A stretch of DNA of 64,000 nucleotides from Hymenolepis diminuta. Its lineage: Eukaryota; Platyhelminthes; Cestoda; Cyclophyllidea; Hymenolepididae. Every line of letters starts with the position of its first letter. Position 1 is the stretch's first letter. Below, in pieces: positions 34,199-46,618 of this stretch. The stretch spans positions 3,342,744-3,406,743 of the forward strand of contig CAADRB010000008.1 of assembly GCA_900708905.1 (NCBI GenBank), in the 5' to 3' direction. Under the pieces are notes generated by a model. That model searched no databases. It saw nothing but the letters and a program-made list of their open reading frames with translations, and was not told the DNA's origin. The position numbers were made by a program, and so were the translations under genes.

Positions 34199-34540
34199 CC
34201 AGGCAATCAATAATCACCATCCTTGCACCTTAGCGTTGTTTGTATATGAGAACCAAGCTCATGGACAACATCTCATAAGGAGCTCTGTTTGCTTAAAATT
34301 TCTTACTAGTTCACCTCATACAGAGCTCTGTTCACACATATAAAATAAAATTCTTGCTATCTCATGGGTATGGGTCAATAAACCCTTTCTACCCAACACT
34401 TTTCTCGTTCTTGTTACTCTGGGAGCAGCCAGCTAATTCTGGGAGCAAAACTATAACGGAGGATTCAGCTAGACGCTATCAGGACTACTTAAGAGGATTA
34501 CCTAGATATAGCAAAAAGACTTATTGGTGTTGCATCCGCT
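34199..34540 (+). repeat. 5' LTR of the CsRn1-like element
   Basis: Near-identical to 36105-36446, with one mismatch over 342 bases and no gaps. It may extend about six bases further (AAATAT), to the primer-binding-like site. An in-LTR AATAAAATTC near 34347 could serve as a polyadenylation signal. Confidence 0.9.
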
Positions 34541-34693
34541 AAATATTTGGTGGCCCTCTTTCAGTCTAAAAAACCCTCTTATCTCCTCCCTGTGCAAAAT
34601 ATCTGGTGATTATCCTGCTCCTTCGATCATTTTCACCAGTTCTTCCTATTTTCGCTCAAATCACCCTTCTTTTCCTTCCTCATCGACCCCAAA

Positions 34694-35508
34694 ATGTCTA
34701 ATGAATCCGAACCAATTGTGAACGCCGTGGTCGCTCGCATTACTTATCCTGTCCTCGATTCAGGGAATCCGTAGGTCTGATCCCGCCAACTGGAGTACAG
34801 TTTCCAATTGCGAGGCATCTCCAAGCAGAAAACAATGTTTCAACAGAATTTTTATGCTCTTCCAATCGATGTCGCTGCTCAGGTCATTGATATCCTCGAC
34901 AAGACACCAGAAGAAAATTCTTACGATGCATTTAAAGGAACTGTCATTAGTCGTCTCTCAAATCCTCAAGAAAAACGTGTGCAGCAACTGCTCTCATGTC
35001 GAACTTGGAAACCTCACTCCTTCCTAACTTCTCCGTCACGTGCGATCCCACCTTGATGAAACCAGAGTGGACGACGTGATACTGAGACAGCTATGGATGA
35101 AGTGCCTCTCTGCGAACATGGCGACATGTCTAGCTTCTAATGTCAGTAGAAGCAACCTTGATGAACTAGCTGAAACAGCAGATAAAATTCAAGAACTTTC
35201 TGACCGGTCATGTGTTCATGCAGTGTGAACTCTAACTCCTAACCTTCTCACTGCACAACAGCCCGATGTCCTGACCAAAGTAGTAGAGAAATTAGAACTA
35301 CTCGTGCCAGAAGTCTCCTCGCGGCCTGACGACAAACAACGTCCTCGTTCCTCGAAACAATCAGGCATTTCTCCTAAACATCAAATCTGCTACTATCATA
35401 AGATATATGGAGGTAATGCCAGAAAATGTCAACCCGGCTGCAAATACCCCAAGACTGACACATCCTTCCCCCAGGGAAACTTTACCGCCAGGCAGTAAGG
35501 GCGACGAC
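34694..35508 (+). pseudogene. CsRn1-like Gag, broken by frameshifts and stops
   Basis: The ATG at 34694 (MSNESEPIVNAVVARI) matches the start of CsRn1-clade Gag. A TAG follows after 26 codons. The capsid part continues in another frame (34808-35056, containing ALPIDVAAQVIDILDKTPEE), then another (35040-35228, DETRVDDVILRQLWMKCL). The last piece (35304-35498) carries CYYHKIYGGNARKCQPGC, a C-X2-H-X9-C-X3-C finger diagnostic of the CsRn1/Kabuki clade. The frame breaks rule out a functional Gag. Confidence 0.85.
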
Positions 35509-35559
35509 TGATCCTGGCCAGCACACCAGTTGCCTCCTTCATGTAACCGACAAGAACTC

Positions 35560-35776
35560 CAAACACAAATTTCTAATCTAAACAGGATCTGAGGTCAGTG
35601 TCATCCCCCACTCTTTCGAAAAACGTCTTCTTCAGTCTGCCAATCTTACCCTTCAGGCAACTAACAACACCAAGATCACCATTTACGGTCAAAAATTCCT
35701 TAGCCTGGACTTAAGAATCCGTCGTGAATTTCCATTCATCTTCCTCGTTGCGGATGTCCAAAAACCAATTATTTAA
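35560..35776 (+). pseudogene. CsRn1-like protease start, active-site Asp lost
   Basis: Just after Gag the frame reads KHKFLI, a stop, then TGSEVSVIPHSFEKRL, FLSLDLRIRREFPFIFLVA and DVQKPII. The stop codon (TAA) replaces the Asp of the retropepsin motif DTG. The frame ends before any RT motif. Confidence 0.75.
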
Positions 35777-36104
35777 ACAAAAAGCTTACCTGATGTATTT
35801 CATCTAGAAGAAAATTAAATGCGTTCAAACCTATCATCGGGGTGCTGAAATGATGTGCTAATTGACCTATAAGAATGGAAGAATTTGCGGCTGCAGTTAG
35901 CCCAGTGTTTAGTGTTGATGAGCTACTTTTTCATTAAGCGAACCGGTATTTATCACATTATCATATGTCAAAGAATAAAGGCCGGTAGAATTTGATGAAA
36001 TCGAGTTGAACACAGGTGAACGTAGACGGTTACGTTTAAAAGCATTTTCTGAGACCAAAGTCCGCTCCTAAACTTGAATATGCGATATTCGCCTGCAGAG
36101 GCCT

Positions 36105-36446
36105 CCAGGCAATCAATAATCACCATCCTTGCACCTTAGCGTTGTTTGCATATGAGAACCAAGCTCATGGACAACATCTCATAAGGAGCTCTGTTTGCTT
36201 AAAATTTCTTACTAGTTCACCTCATACAGAGCTCTGTTCACACATATAAAATAAAATTCTTGCTATCTCATGGGTATGGGTCAATAAACCCTTTCTACCC
36301 AACACTTTTCTCGTTCTTGTTACTCTGGGAGCAGCCAGCTAATTCTGGGAGCAAAACTATAACGGAGGATTCAGCTAGACGCTATCAGGACTACTTAAGA
36401 GGATTACCTAGATATAGCAAAAAGACTTATTGGTGTTGCATCCGCT
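36105..36446 (+). repeat. 3' LTR of the CsRn1-like element
   Basis: Partner of 34199-34540. It is preceded by GCAGAGGCCTCC, a weak purine-rich match to a polypurine tract. Beyond it the sequence runs ACAAATATATAATAG, host DNA or the last bases of the LTR. Confidence 0.9.
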
Positions 36447-39090
36447 ACAAATATATAATAGAGTAGTTAGATCATTAAAATTGCAATGTAAGACATTTTG
36501 CTATCCGCTGCACTAGAATGATTTATAAAAAGAAAATATGTATCTGCAACATATAACTTGCAACATTTCCCTAAATAACTTACACCATGGCCGATAAACC
36601 TTTCTTCTCCAATTGGAAAATGGAACATACAACAACAACTCATTTTGTGACAAAATCAATAATGTATTTTCTATTTTAATGCAAATTATGTGTGTTCTAC
36701 ATCCATTCTGGACTTTTACCTTTGAAAATAAGGGCATTGAACACAGCCATCAATTGCAAGCCATTTTTCTGAATGAGAATTTGCTGCTTTTTAGATCCAC
36801 TAATGTTCTTCCTTTCGGAACCGAATCCCAAGTGTGCCAGACGCTTTGCCCTAGTGTAAAGTTGAATCAAAATCAGAAAAATAAAATTTGAGTGTAAATA
36901 AAGTAAAATCTACTTGTCATGTCAGTTAACAATTAATCAAATTTATCACTAAATTCCGACCTAATTCAATGATTTGTAATATAATCAATGCATTTTTCAA
37001 TCTGCAAGAAATTAAAAAAGACGCTTTCAAATTAATCCTACAATTTATTATCGCCCATGAATTCTAAGTCAAAATTGTAATTATTGTACAGGCATGAGAA
37101 TAGGAAAACAGAAAATGAGCCCAATAAATATGAAACGAGTGGTGCATCACGGGTGTTAATTTGCTTGACTTATGAAGACAGTCCACTGTCCTTGTTCTCC
37201 CGACGAGTATAACTCACTTAGTATCCTTATGCTCAAATTCCAAATTCATCGGTGATGTTACACCCAAAATAATCAAACCGTGTTGACTGATTGAGTAGAT
37301 TCCGCGGCTGGTGATGTCACCTATATTTATTTATTTTTTGCCACAAAAAAGACAAGTATATGAGGCTGGCAACAGTCTTTAACATAGCTTATTCGGACCA
37401 TCATTAAAGATCAAATAAAGTGTTAAAATAATTTATATTTCCTGCACTTTCATGTTAATGACAATCGGCGCACTCATTCTCCACACTTTTTGCAATTTTT
37501 ATTTCAGGAAGAAAAGAAAAGAGTTGTCATAATCATCGTAAACTCAGTACCTCGATTTATTTACCCACTCTGAATGACTTTTGATTATAAATCTGTGACC
37601 TAATTTACCAGCATGACCTAGAAACTTTAATTTCTGCCGGAATGTTTTATCACTTTTGGGGATGAATTTAATTTTCACTGACTGGTAAATCTTTTTGAAT
37701 GTTGCATTTTTCGATTAAATACCAAACGCGATGTTTATGTGCTTGAAGAATAGTATCTGCTAAAAATAATTGTATCAGCTCTTGACAAATCGAATGATAT
37801 GACCGACCACATAAAATCAGCAGGTCAACAGTCTGTGCATATTATGAACGTGACCTCACCTATGAATCCTGGAGCCGAATGATTGGGATTGAGGTGTAGG
37901 ACATCACTAATTGAGTTCTTCATATTTTAAAATACACACCAATCAGCGCCCTTGAATTAAAAAAGTTCGACAAGGATGTTCATAATTCATTCTTATTGAC
38001 TTTATCCCACGTTTCATTATTTATTAACCCTTCTTTTATCCTTTCTAGACTTTCCACCCTGTTTAAGTCTACTCATTAGGTCCTCTTGTTGGCTTACCTT
38101 ATTGAGCGTATTTCTGATGGGGGTGGTTCTGACAAAAATAAATTCAATATACTTAATTATTAATAATATTATATTATAACCAGCTGTGTGAAACAACGTA
38201 GGCTGTCAAGATTCAGCCTATCGACAAAAAACGATTAGATTTATTGAAAAATACGCGACGGTAGCGTTCCATTTCTTAACGCATATACCCATTTCTCACT
38301 TAAAATTATCTAATAATATGGTTTAGTAGGCGCCAGTTGTGCTAAGTATGAATTAATAATGGTATGACAACATCAGAGTTGATTATTGGTCTTTGTATTA
38401 CACCGATTAATGTTAAACATTCATGGTAATGCAAAAACTTTTTAAAATTTTAATTAATGACTGGTATGGGTATGGACTGTGGGCATTGATCATCAACTTT
38501 CTCGGATTCGATAGAGAATACAGCTAATACAACTTACATAATTAACATTTCAATGCTTCAGATGTGCCAAATAATCGAATGTTAGATTACTACCGTGACA
38601 TATAATTAAGGGTCAAATTTCGACCGATAAATAATTAAATTTTCATCTCTGTGACAAATAACTGACTTGACCTTTTGACCTCTAATGATTGGAAAGTGTG
38701 GCAAAAAATTTTTATTACTACAGCTTGCTTTCGTCTTCTCATTTGGAAATTTTAAGAATGGAAATAACTAATAAATCTACTTAGGTAACCAGCGTGCTAA
38801 AATCAAACTAGTTAAACTACTTGAAAGTACAAAGCAATAAAGAATCACAAACACAAGGTCTGATTAAAATGAGGCGATTAATTTTAAAAAAATGCATTCT
38901 GGTTAGTAGAGTTTTGAGATGATAGAGATTAGCATCGAAACGACAACTATTTTTCCAACTTTTACTATGATTGTATCATGATAGGTATAAAACCTTGTTT
39001 TTGCAACAAATATCCCGTATTTGTTAGAGGATATTTCATTACTCGGTCACGAAAGGTCAAGGTAATTAAACAGTAACTGTCTTTTAAGTG
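36447..39090. other. Intergenic AT-rich stretch, no gene supported
   Basis: A 92-codon open frame at 36613-36891 has no recognisable motif and no splice or promoter context. Nothing else stands out on either strand. Confidence 0.4.
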
Positions 39091-39220
39091 ATCCGGTGGC
39101 GAGGGGCTAACGCCCACATCTACCAAGTCAGGGGTAACAAGATCAATGCTCATCGATGCACTTTCAGTGTTGTGGATGACCAACAGCTTCGTTCAATTTT
39201 GGTCAACAAGAAAAGTGGTA
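39091..39220 (+). repeat. tRNA-derived SINE-like repeat, copy B
   Basis: Aligns collinearly with 29571-29700: the A-box-like GGTGGCGAGGGGCTAACG, then AAGATCAATGCTCATCGATGCACT against AAATCAATGCCCATCTGGGCACT, and the shared end TTTTGGTCAACAAGAA. The sequence after about 39220 (a T run, then a GC-rich patch) differs from copy A. Confidence 0.6.
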
Positions 39221-40279
39221 GAATGTGGGTTTTTTTTACGGGGGCGTCCGGAATGCATTCCTTCCGCCCAAATCAACCGCACAAACACTCTAAATGAGTT
39301 TGGTAAAAAACCTCATATAAAAACAAGCAAGATAATCGTTTAGCCATTTTTGTATAAAAAATGCTGCAACTAGGAGTGAAATGTAATGGAATTCATTTAC
39401 ATACATATCGGTATAATTTTCCTAAATACGCTTTAATTAAATATGAGGTCGAAGGTGATACGTCAGTTGCGATGTTACGATATACGCTACTCTTACAGAA
39501 TAAAAATCCGTTCGATCAGAAAAGTCTTAACGGTAAACTTACTTCGAACTGTATAGAACAACTGTATAGGGCAGTATGACGGGGCAATGAACTGGTGAAA
39601 CACTTATCACAACTGCTTTTATAGTTGCAAATAGCAATATTTTAAATTAATAATAAGATTTAATTTTTGTACAGGCATTCGCCTGCTGTTTCTTAGGTGT
39701 TTGGCAATTATACTTATAAAACGATGCTAATGTGACTTTGGTCTGAAATTTCTTAGCGGTCTTTATATGAATCTAAGGAAATATTTATCTGTATTCATCC
39801 ATAGCTATCTATGTATTCAAAGGAAATGTTTCTCAGTTAAAAAGGAACTGATAAATCGGAGCGATCTAAAAAATTTAAACATTTAGCCAGAATTAGATAA
39901 GATATCGTTATAAACTTTGTTATTCTCTTCAATTTTCACAATAGTAGGTAAAAATGAGTCTAACGGTATCCGATCGCTGTCTGGCAACATGTGTCATATG
40001 ATGCAAAGAGTCACGAAAGAACTGAATCTTCAAATCCGGTCGTAGCTCAAAGCTCTGGCGCTTATGTCAAAAAGTTGATCTGATTAGAAAATACAACTAT
40101 TGTTATTATTTTTCCATAAATCAGACACTCAATAACTCCCCAGCTAATCATTTGCAGTTAGTCAACACTATCAAAAACGCGGCTAAAAATACGGCTCTTA
40201 GTTTTAAAAATCAGAGTAGAAAGATAAAGGACTGGTACCTGGTACCAAAGGGTCGTAGATAAGACCAAGTCTGAGGTTG
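39221..40279. other. Intergenic, no supported gene
   Basis: A 72-codon open frame (39361-39579) shows no family resemblance. The last 200 bases may hold the decayed upstream part of the neighbouring LINE. Confidence 0.35.
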
Positions 40280-42026
40280 AGTTAAAAAATGATCCTTCGT
40301 GAGTTATCTTAATGCATATCTTCCGGAAGATTACGAGGCTTATATGTCAAAAGGGTTTTCAGGAAAGATCTACACTGAGCGTTTAAATCCCTATCTCTAT
40401 CTCACAGGAATGAACAGAATCAGCTTATTTAGAGGCAAGTGCTAATACTGCTCTTTTAGATAAGCATTATGCCGCAGTACTTAAAGCTTCTTGGGACTAC
40501 CTTTTACCTGACCCAAGAGTCTTGTGCCGTGAGTCGAATCTGAATGTGGTGAAGTTATTAGTAGCTAAAGTAAAACTCATTAGTGAAAAGACTCTCAGTC
40601 CTAAAGAGATGAGGTTCAAGCTTATAAAGTGCGGAGGGAGAGTGGTAGAAATTCCATTTGCTTAAAGTGTTCAATAACTGTCGGAAAGGTGTTCAGCCTA
40701 TCCTATCTGAATGAGTTGCCGCAGAAGTAGTCTCGTTGTATAAGAAGAAGGGTAAAGTTATAGGAGAGTATTTCTCCCGAATACAATGCATTATTAAGAT
40801 CATACCAAATAGGAAAGCTTGGGTGGTCAGAATATGTCTTTCGTAAAGGCATTTCTGCTGATCAGGCAATATGAGGTCTATGAAAGCTCATCCAAAATGC
40901 TACTGATCAGAAGAGTACGGTTGTTTTGATTTTTTGTCCAAAGACAACTGATAGCCTTCCCGAATGGGCAATAATACAGCATTTAATTGACCTGAAGTAT
41001 TCCTGGAACATTTTGCACAGTGTTAAGAGTTTACTTTCAACACCGATGGGCAGGTTTCGAGACTCATCGAATATCTTTACAATGCAATGAGGAGTTCGAC
41101 AAGATTCAAAAGAAAAAGCTTTGCTCTCCACCCTTACCTTCCAACTTATTTTTGAGGAGATCCAATCCTATCTAGACTATCTCAATTGGAGGTTTAAAGA
41201 GACCGGTATGGTATAAGTATGCACCACTTGTGCATATCCAAAGATAAAACTCCTTTACATACCTGTGGTCGCAAACTAACCTAGATAGGACAGTCACTGA
41301 ATCTGTCAACTCAACATTTCTCAAACCGAAGAACTCATAACGCTCCGAACTATTTTAAAATGGTTAACATTGTTGGCAAAAGGAAAGGCGAAGCTTATCG
41401 AAATCTTCGTAGAATCAATCCTCTATTACGGCTTTTCCAAAAGAGTACTAAATGTGTCTGACAATAATAGGCTTAAAGGTCTCCTTAATACAACGGGAAG
41501 ACTGGTCTTAGAATTACTCTTTTGCAGAGATATAACATGTAAGGAACCAGCTCCGTGGATTCCTCGGGAAAATTCTTCAGCCAAGCTTCAACGAAGAAGA
41601 CTTCGCTTTTGGGCTGCTATGAAAGTCACCTCACCTCAAGCTATTTTTGAGTCATCAGATTCCAAGGAGAACTTGAAAAACCTACAAAAGTCATGACTAG
41701 TGCAAATTGATCAAGACGCCAAAGAAGACTTTTGTTTAGCTGAACAGTCATGGCTAGGAGAGTCAAAGACGTCGATTTCTATCTCTAATAACGTGAATGT
41801 CCATCTTTAGGGAATAAGAGTGAAAACGGCTAAATACGAAGATGCCAACCGTATCCAAATACTTGGGAAGAAGAAAGCTGTGCATTTGCACTCTCAAAAT
41901 TTTCGCTGTTCCTTAGGCACAATGATCAACAAAAAATTCGGGTGCCCAATTTCTGATTGTTTTAAGTTTCATGAAGGACAAGGATGGTTGAAGAAACACA
42001 TCTTAAAATGTCATCCACAGTATTGA
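40280..42026 (+). mobile_element. Decayed LINE (non-LTR retrotransposon) ORF with C-terminal zinc finger
   Basis: Frames on the plus strand show RT landmarks in order: VVSLYKKKGKVIGEYFSRIQ (palm entry), FRKGISADQAI, VRQDSKEKALLSTLTFQLIF (counterpart of GVRQGCxLSPxLF), and a C-terminal stretch from 41370. The last part (41370-42026) is one frame interrupted by only a TGA near 41694 and a TAG near 41809. It contains IFVESILYYG (typical after the RT thumb), a basic RRRLRFWAAM segment and a finger CPISDCFKFHEG...HILKCH. The YADD catalytic box is not recognisable. No 5' or 3' end was identified. Confidence 0.7.
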
Positions 42027-43924
42027 TATCGGATTCAGTGTGAGCCTCAACAAAAGATAATATGAGAATTTAGCAGCACTTATTCTTTGATCTGAGAAGA
42101 GGAGTAGTAATTGTCTCGAATCCCTTAAGCTAAATTCCCTACCTTTTCCCCAAACCACTTCCCATCTGCTTCAACTATGTATCCATTGGTTCGATTAGCA
42201 TATTTAATGTTATCCTTATTTATAAGTAGGCATATATATATCTAATTTAAAATTCGGCTAAATATAACTTAAGATCAGAATAAATCTATATTCTTGAGAA
42301 GTCTTAAAAGTTTCCTTTATTTCTCATATTCTAATTACTATATTAAAATTCCGGATTAAGGTCAATATACCCCCCGCCGGGGTATAGATCCTCGTTTTAT
42401 CAATAACAAGCTCTAGTTGGTTTTAAAATGGTAAAAGATTTGTTTTTCCTAATTTAAATTAATATGTTTTGGATATTATGAGCTAAGTTATTTATTTTAA
42501 TCAGACTAATTCATAAGTTCCAAAATTTGTAGATATTAACTCTCGCGAATCCTAAAACTTGAATAATAAATCACTGAATAGAGTGCTTTAAAGGATGTAT
42601 GTTAAATTAATCAAAAATTTTCCCTAAAATCGATTGTTCTCATACCCTGCCGTGGCAATCGATCCACAATGGTCGTCAAGGTAAATTATCAAAAAAAAGA
42701 TATTTTTATCCGGCAAAATGAAGTAAGTTAAATAGAATTAGTCATAATTTACGTGTTTATCATGTTATTAATAATAATTTATACATTTTACATACTTGTT
42801 AAAACGCACTAAAACTAAGAGTCATTGCTGAATAGAATTTTGTGCAATCTCGCGTTACTATTGAATTCGTGGGGTTTGGTTTTATTCTGGAGGCTGATTA
42901 CGCTTTAATAGGCATTTAGTTCTATACATATATTTTGACAGAGTTAAATAATAGGCATAAAAATAATTGAAAAAGATACACATTTGTCTTAAAAGTTTTT
43001 CCATTAGAGATCCAGAAAGACAAATGCGGGTGTTTGAAATTACAGAATCTCTTCGTTCCACTTGGTGATTGACTAAAATCTCCCAGTTTCACATCATTAA
43101 GAGCAAAAAGATATCCAGTGCCATCGGGTCCGTTTTCTCTTTTTGAATTTGTGGAGATGGTCGATCCATTTACAAGGCATCCATTTCGTCATTGATTTTC
43201 ATAACCGCTAGCTTACAATAAGTTGAATTTTCGACTTCACAAAATTTTATCAAGGCGCTGATGTCAAATAGTTCACTAATCTATTACTTAATGCTTTATT
43301 TAGCAAGAATGATCACCATCAACTCTTTACGAAATTTCCAAAAAGTTAAATTTGAAGTGCATAGAGAAATGGGAATAATGTAGAAAATTGGCTTCTGATT
43401 GTAATCACCCGGTATGCCTCAAGTTTCCCCTCATTTATTCTGAAATCTAGCATCCCAGTATAAATAAATTTATCGCCTCGAACATTTTCTCAAAATGTTA
43501 ACGAGTAATTTCAGTGCATTTATAAATGTCATAATGAAACAAACTGAAAGTCCCGGTAGTAATCTCGCAGAGCAACAAATCTGGGAAAACCGGTAATATA
43601 GCGATTTAACACAGAAGCCAATAATCTACTGCGGAACACAGGACACGTTATGGTAAACATGCGTGTACTTAATCTCAGCTAATAGGTATCAGCTAAACGA
43701 ATAGGCATAATTATAAAGTGCCTTTTATTAGGGAAATTAAGAAGGAAATAACATTTTTATTTATAGAAGGAATATTGGAAACAGGAGAACATAATTGCTC
43801 TTTCTTCTAGTAGAAAATGATTAAAAATAACAGGACAAACGCTTAAAAACGTAACTTGGGATGAAAATATTCCTTTTTGTCCTAGGTTTCATGGCAAAAG
43901 ATTTTTAGACATAACTTTTGAATG
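42027..43924. other. Intergenic AT-rich stretch, no gene seen
   Basis: No coding signal was found. A short GC-rich palindromic patch (ATACCCCCCGCCGGGGTAT, near 42368) stands out from the AT-rich surroundings but resembles no known element. Confidence 0.35.
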
Positions 43925-44707
43925 TTGTATCTACCTGAAATCTTTCAGGACGTTTTCCAGAACGTTCCGACCGAAGGTTTTGTTGATTGTTGGGTTGAAT
44001 TTCCGGAGTTTCATCATTTTCAAGCTCTGGGAGATCTAAAACATTAAATATGATAATTAAAGGACTCTTTTTTGGTATGGATTACTTTGCTTTCTACCGG
44101 ACACGGAGATGGTATCGATAACATACCGAAGTTTGGCGACTAACATCCACTTCATAAGTCACTCTACCTTGCCGAACTCTGATGGTACCTTCTGCCCATG
44201 TGCCATTAGGTCGATAATCACGCACATAAACTGCTGTACAAGCCTTCTTAGCGTATTGGGATGAACTATGAAAGGTTAAGTCCTATGGAAGTAAAGCATT
44301 GTGGAGCGTACTGGGTATTTGCTCCATTAAAATTTTGGCTGGACTGCGATCGTTTGATGCTGAATATATTAATAGGAGCAAGTCGAGAATCTCTCCCGTT
44401 GTTCTCATCCTCATGTGAATTCTAAAGTACCCTCTCCAGTGTGTCAACGAACCGCTTTTCCTGACCATTTGATTGAAGATGATATGATAGAGAGTAGACC
44501 TGGGTGATGTTATGACTTCGGCAAAAGTCTTGAAAGAGAGCTAAAGAGAATTGGGAGCCATAATAGGTTACAATGGTCTTTAATAGTTTTTAGATCAATA
44601 TAATTGTTGTGGTGGACTTTAATGAAATAACTTCGGGTCACTTTGACTGCAAATGTGCCACAACAAGATATGAGAGACCAGGACAATTCAAGGGTATGCA
44701 GCACCAT
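43925..44707 (-). pseudogene. Gypsy-3 integrase fragments
   Basis: Downstream of an NNYIDLKTIKDH piece come QDFCRSHNITQVYSLSYH and SNGQEKRFVDTLERVL, matching the block around the catalytic Glu of Gypsy integrase. Next is SNDRSPAKILMEQIPSTLHN, matching the conserved GRSPAExLxGRxxRT block, then VYVRDYRPNGTWAEGTIRV from the C-terminal DNA-binding domain, and a polar tail (NLRSERSGKRPERF). Several frames are needed. Confidence 0.8.
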
Positions 44708-45208
44708 GGAGCTGGAATCTTAAGCAAGGGAATAGGTTGTCGGTGGGGAGGAGTCTTAGCCACTTGCAAACATTTATAACGTCTTTGGACAACTGCTTTG
44801 ATATCCTTATCTATTCCCGGCCAGTATGGAAACGTTGTTAAAGTAGATTTCTTGCAGCTAACACCCTGATGACTGCTATTGAACTGTTGTTATACACCCC
44901 CATTGAGTGCTGGAGGAATGACGACATGATCTGCAAAATTAAAGAGGAATAAATCCGGACAGATTATCATATCGTCAATAAATTTGCAGGAGATCTCACC
45001 TTTGGTTTCATTTTGGTCATCCTGTGTGAACATATATCATGACCTCCTTCGGTACTACATCAGTGGCTATCACATTTTGTATACTTTTAATTATTGGAAA
45101 TTTGCAGAGAACATCAAATAATAAGCGTTGCATACCGTCTTCCATAGTCAGACTTGACATGACAATTCTTTCTTCAAGACATTTCTGAATTCTGTTATGG
45201 TCCGATTT

Positions 45209-45762
45209 TCAATAAGCTCCAAAGATAGAGGGAAGTGGTTTATGATACATTAGTAGTGTGAATTTCCGACTGTAGAGGAAGCTATGGAACTGTCTGACAG
45301 CGAATATGATGACCAAAAACTGCTCTTCAATCAGGCCGTAGTTCTTCTTAGTTGTAGTACGAGTTCGATAAGCCTGAAGAGCAGATTTTTCTGGATTATC
45401 AAGGAAGATATGAGAGGTTATCATACCAACAGCATATTTCGGAACATCTGCGGCCGCTGGCAGATTCAAATTTTAATGCGAATGCAGCTTATCAGAAGTG
45501 AGCATGCCCTTTAGCTTTGTGTAAATTTTTCACATCTGGGTTCACAGTTCAATTCGGGATCTTTCCTTAGCAACTCATTTAAAGGACCCCGCAAATTATG
45601 CAGTGTTGGTGCAAATGTGCTGTTGTGGCTGATAAGGAGTAGCCTAATGTGATAATACTCATAGTCCGGAGTTGCTCGAAGCTTTTCTGGGTCATCAATG
45701 ACAGATACTAAGTACTTAATATAAACACAATCATACATTTTCAGCTCAAAGACGGCAGTCAT
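45209..45762 (-). pseudogene. Gypsy-3 RT C-terminus and RNase H
   Basis: The frame 45511-45762 has DDPEKLRATPDYEY and STFAPTLHNLRGPLNELLRK, the region after the RT palm. The frame 45209-45469 has VGMITSHIFLDNPEKSALQA, EEQFLVIIFAVRQFHSFLY and RKFTLLMYHKPLPSIFG, matching Gypsy RNase H (EKEALAIVFAVxKFHxYLYGR, LxTDHKPL). The Asp of TDHKPL has become Tyr, so the enzyme would be dead. Confidence 0.85.
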
Positions 45763-46432
45763 ATTTCTGTATACGCTGAAGTAGTGCGATAACTCATTCT
45801 TAAAGTTTCTACTAAGAGCGGTCTACAACAAAGGCCCGAAATCATGGTTTCCATTATCTATTAAAAAGTGACAGTCGGCATCAGTTTTAATGCAGCTTTC
45901 ATATGCTTACATTGACTCAGATATTCCTGAAAACCCCGAGAAATGCTGAACCATCAGTTCTGCTGAGAATGAAGTAGTGAGTGTAGCAGAATGGGCAGAT
46001 CTAAATGATCTAATTGACCGAGCTAGTCGAGATCAAGCATATTTAAGTTGGGAGTCTGCTACAAAGCTGTTGTTGAAATGCAAATGTCCCAGTTGGTCAC
46101 GCTATAGCTTAGTTTACCTGTCACTTTCGCAGACCTGTCGCTGGCACTAATTATATGTAGGGAAGACTAGTTCTTTTTTGCACCGAATGATTTATAAAAT
46201 TTCCTTGAGATTATAGTTACGTCTAAAACGGTGACTAACATGATTCCAGTTGAACTGCAGATTCACATATTTTCGATATTATTGTTGGTGAACGATTCGA
46301 CGGTTTAGGAGGAGGCCTGTAGGCAATCTTCTTATTGCCGAACCTATCGGCATTGTTTGCATCGATACTTCTTGAAGGGACATTGTTGAGGGAAATGCCA
46401 ACCTCGGCAGCATGGAGAAGGTAAAGAAGGTT

Positions 46433-46618
46433 TTATTCAAAAGAAGGGTTCGGATGTGTCACAAATTGTGCGGCCTGAGGCATTGATTCATACATTTTGT
46501 AAACCGGAAGCATGGATATGGCGTCAGAGTCAATAAGAACAGGATCACGGATACGATTCGCCATCTTAACTCCTTCTTTGACTATTTCTTGCGAACTTAA
46601 ATTAGGATTTACCTCCAT
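46433..46618 (-). pseudogene. Possible Gypsy-3 Gag fragment
   Basis: A 61-codon open stretch lies where Gag would be, upstream of the RT remnant. It contains ANRIRDPVLIDSDAISML. No diagnostic motif is present, so the assignment rests mainly on position. Confidence 0.3.

Larger units (their letters stand above)
34199..36446 (+). mobile_element. Recent, internally deleted CsRn1-like LTR retrotransposon
   Basis: Two 342-base LTRs (34199-34540 and 36105-36446) flank 1.56 kb of internal sequence. The internal part holds a primer-binding-like TGGTGGCCC (34548), Gag pieces in three frames, a Gag CHCC finger and a protease start, and then stops: RT, RNase H and integrase are missing. The LTRs differ at one base (T at 34242, C at 36148), so insertion was recent. 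Exact LTR ends are uncertain by a few bases and I found no clear target-site duplication. Confidence 0.88.
43925..46618 (-). mobile_element. Degenerate Gypsy relic with RT end, RNase H and integrase (Gypsy-3)
   Basis: Minus-strand order is a possible Gag start (46618-46433), RT C-terminus (45762-45511), RNase H (45469-45209), integrase core (about 44710-44480) and integrase C-terminus (44468-43925). Protease and the catalytic half of RT are missing or unrecognisable. Frameshifts and stops occur throughout. No LTR pair was found. Confidence 0.8.
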
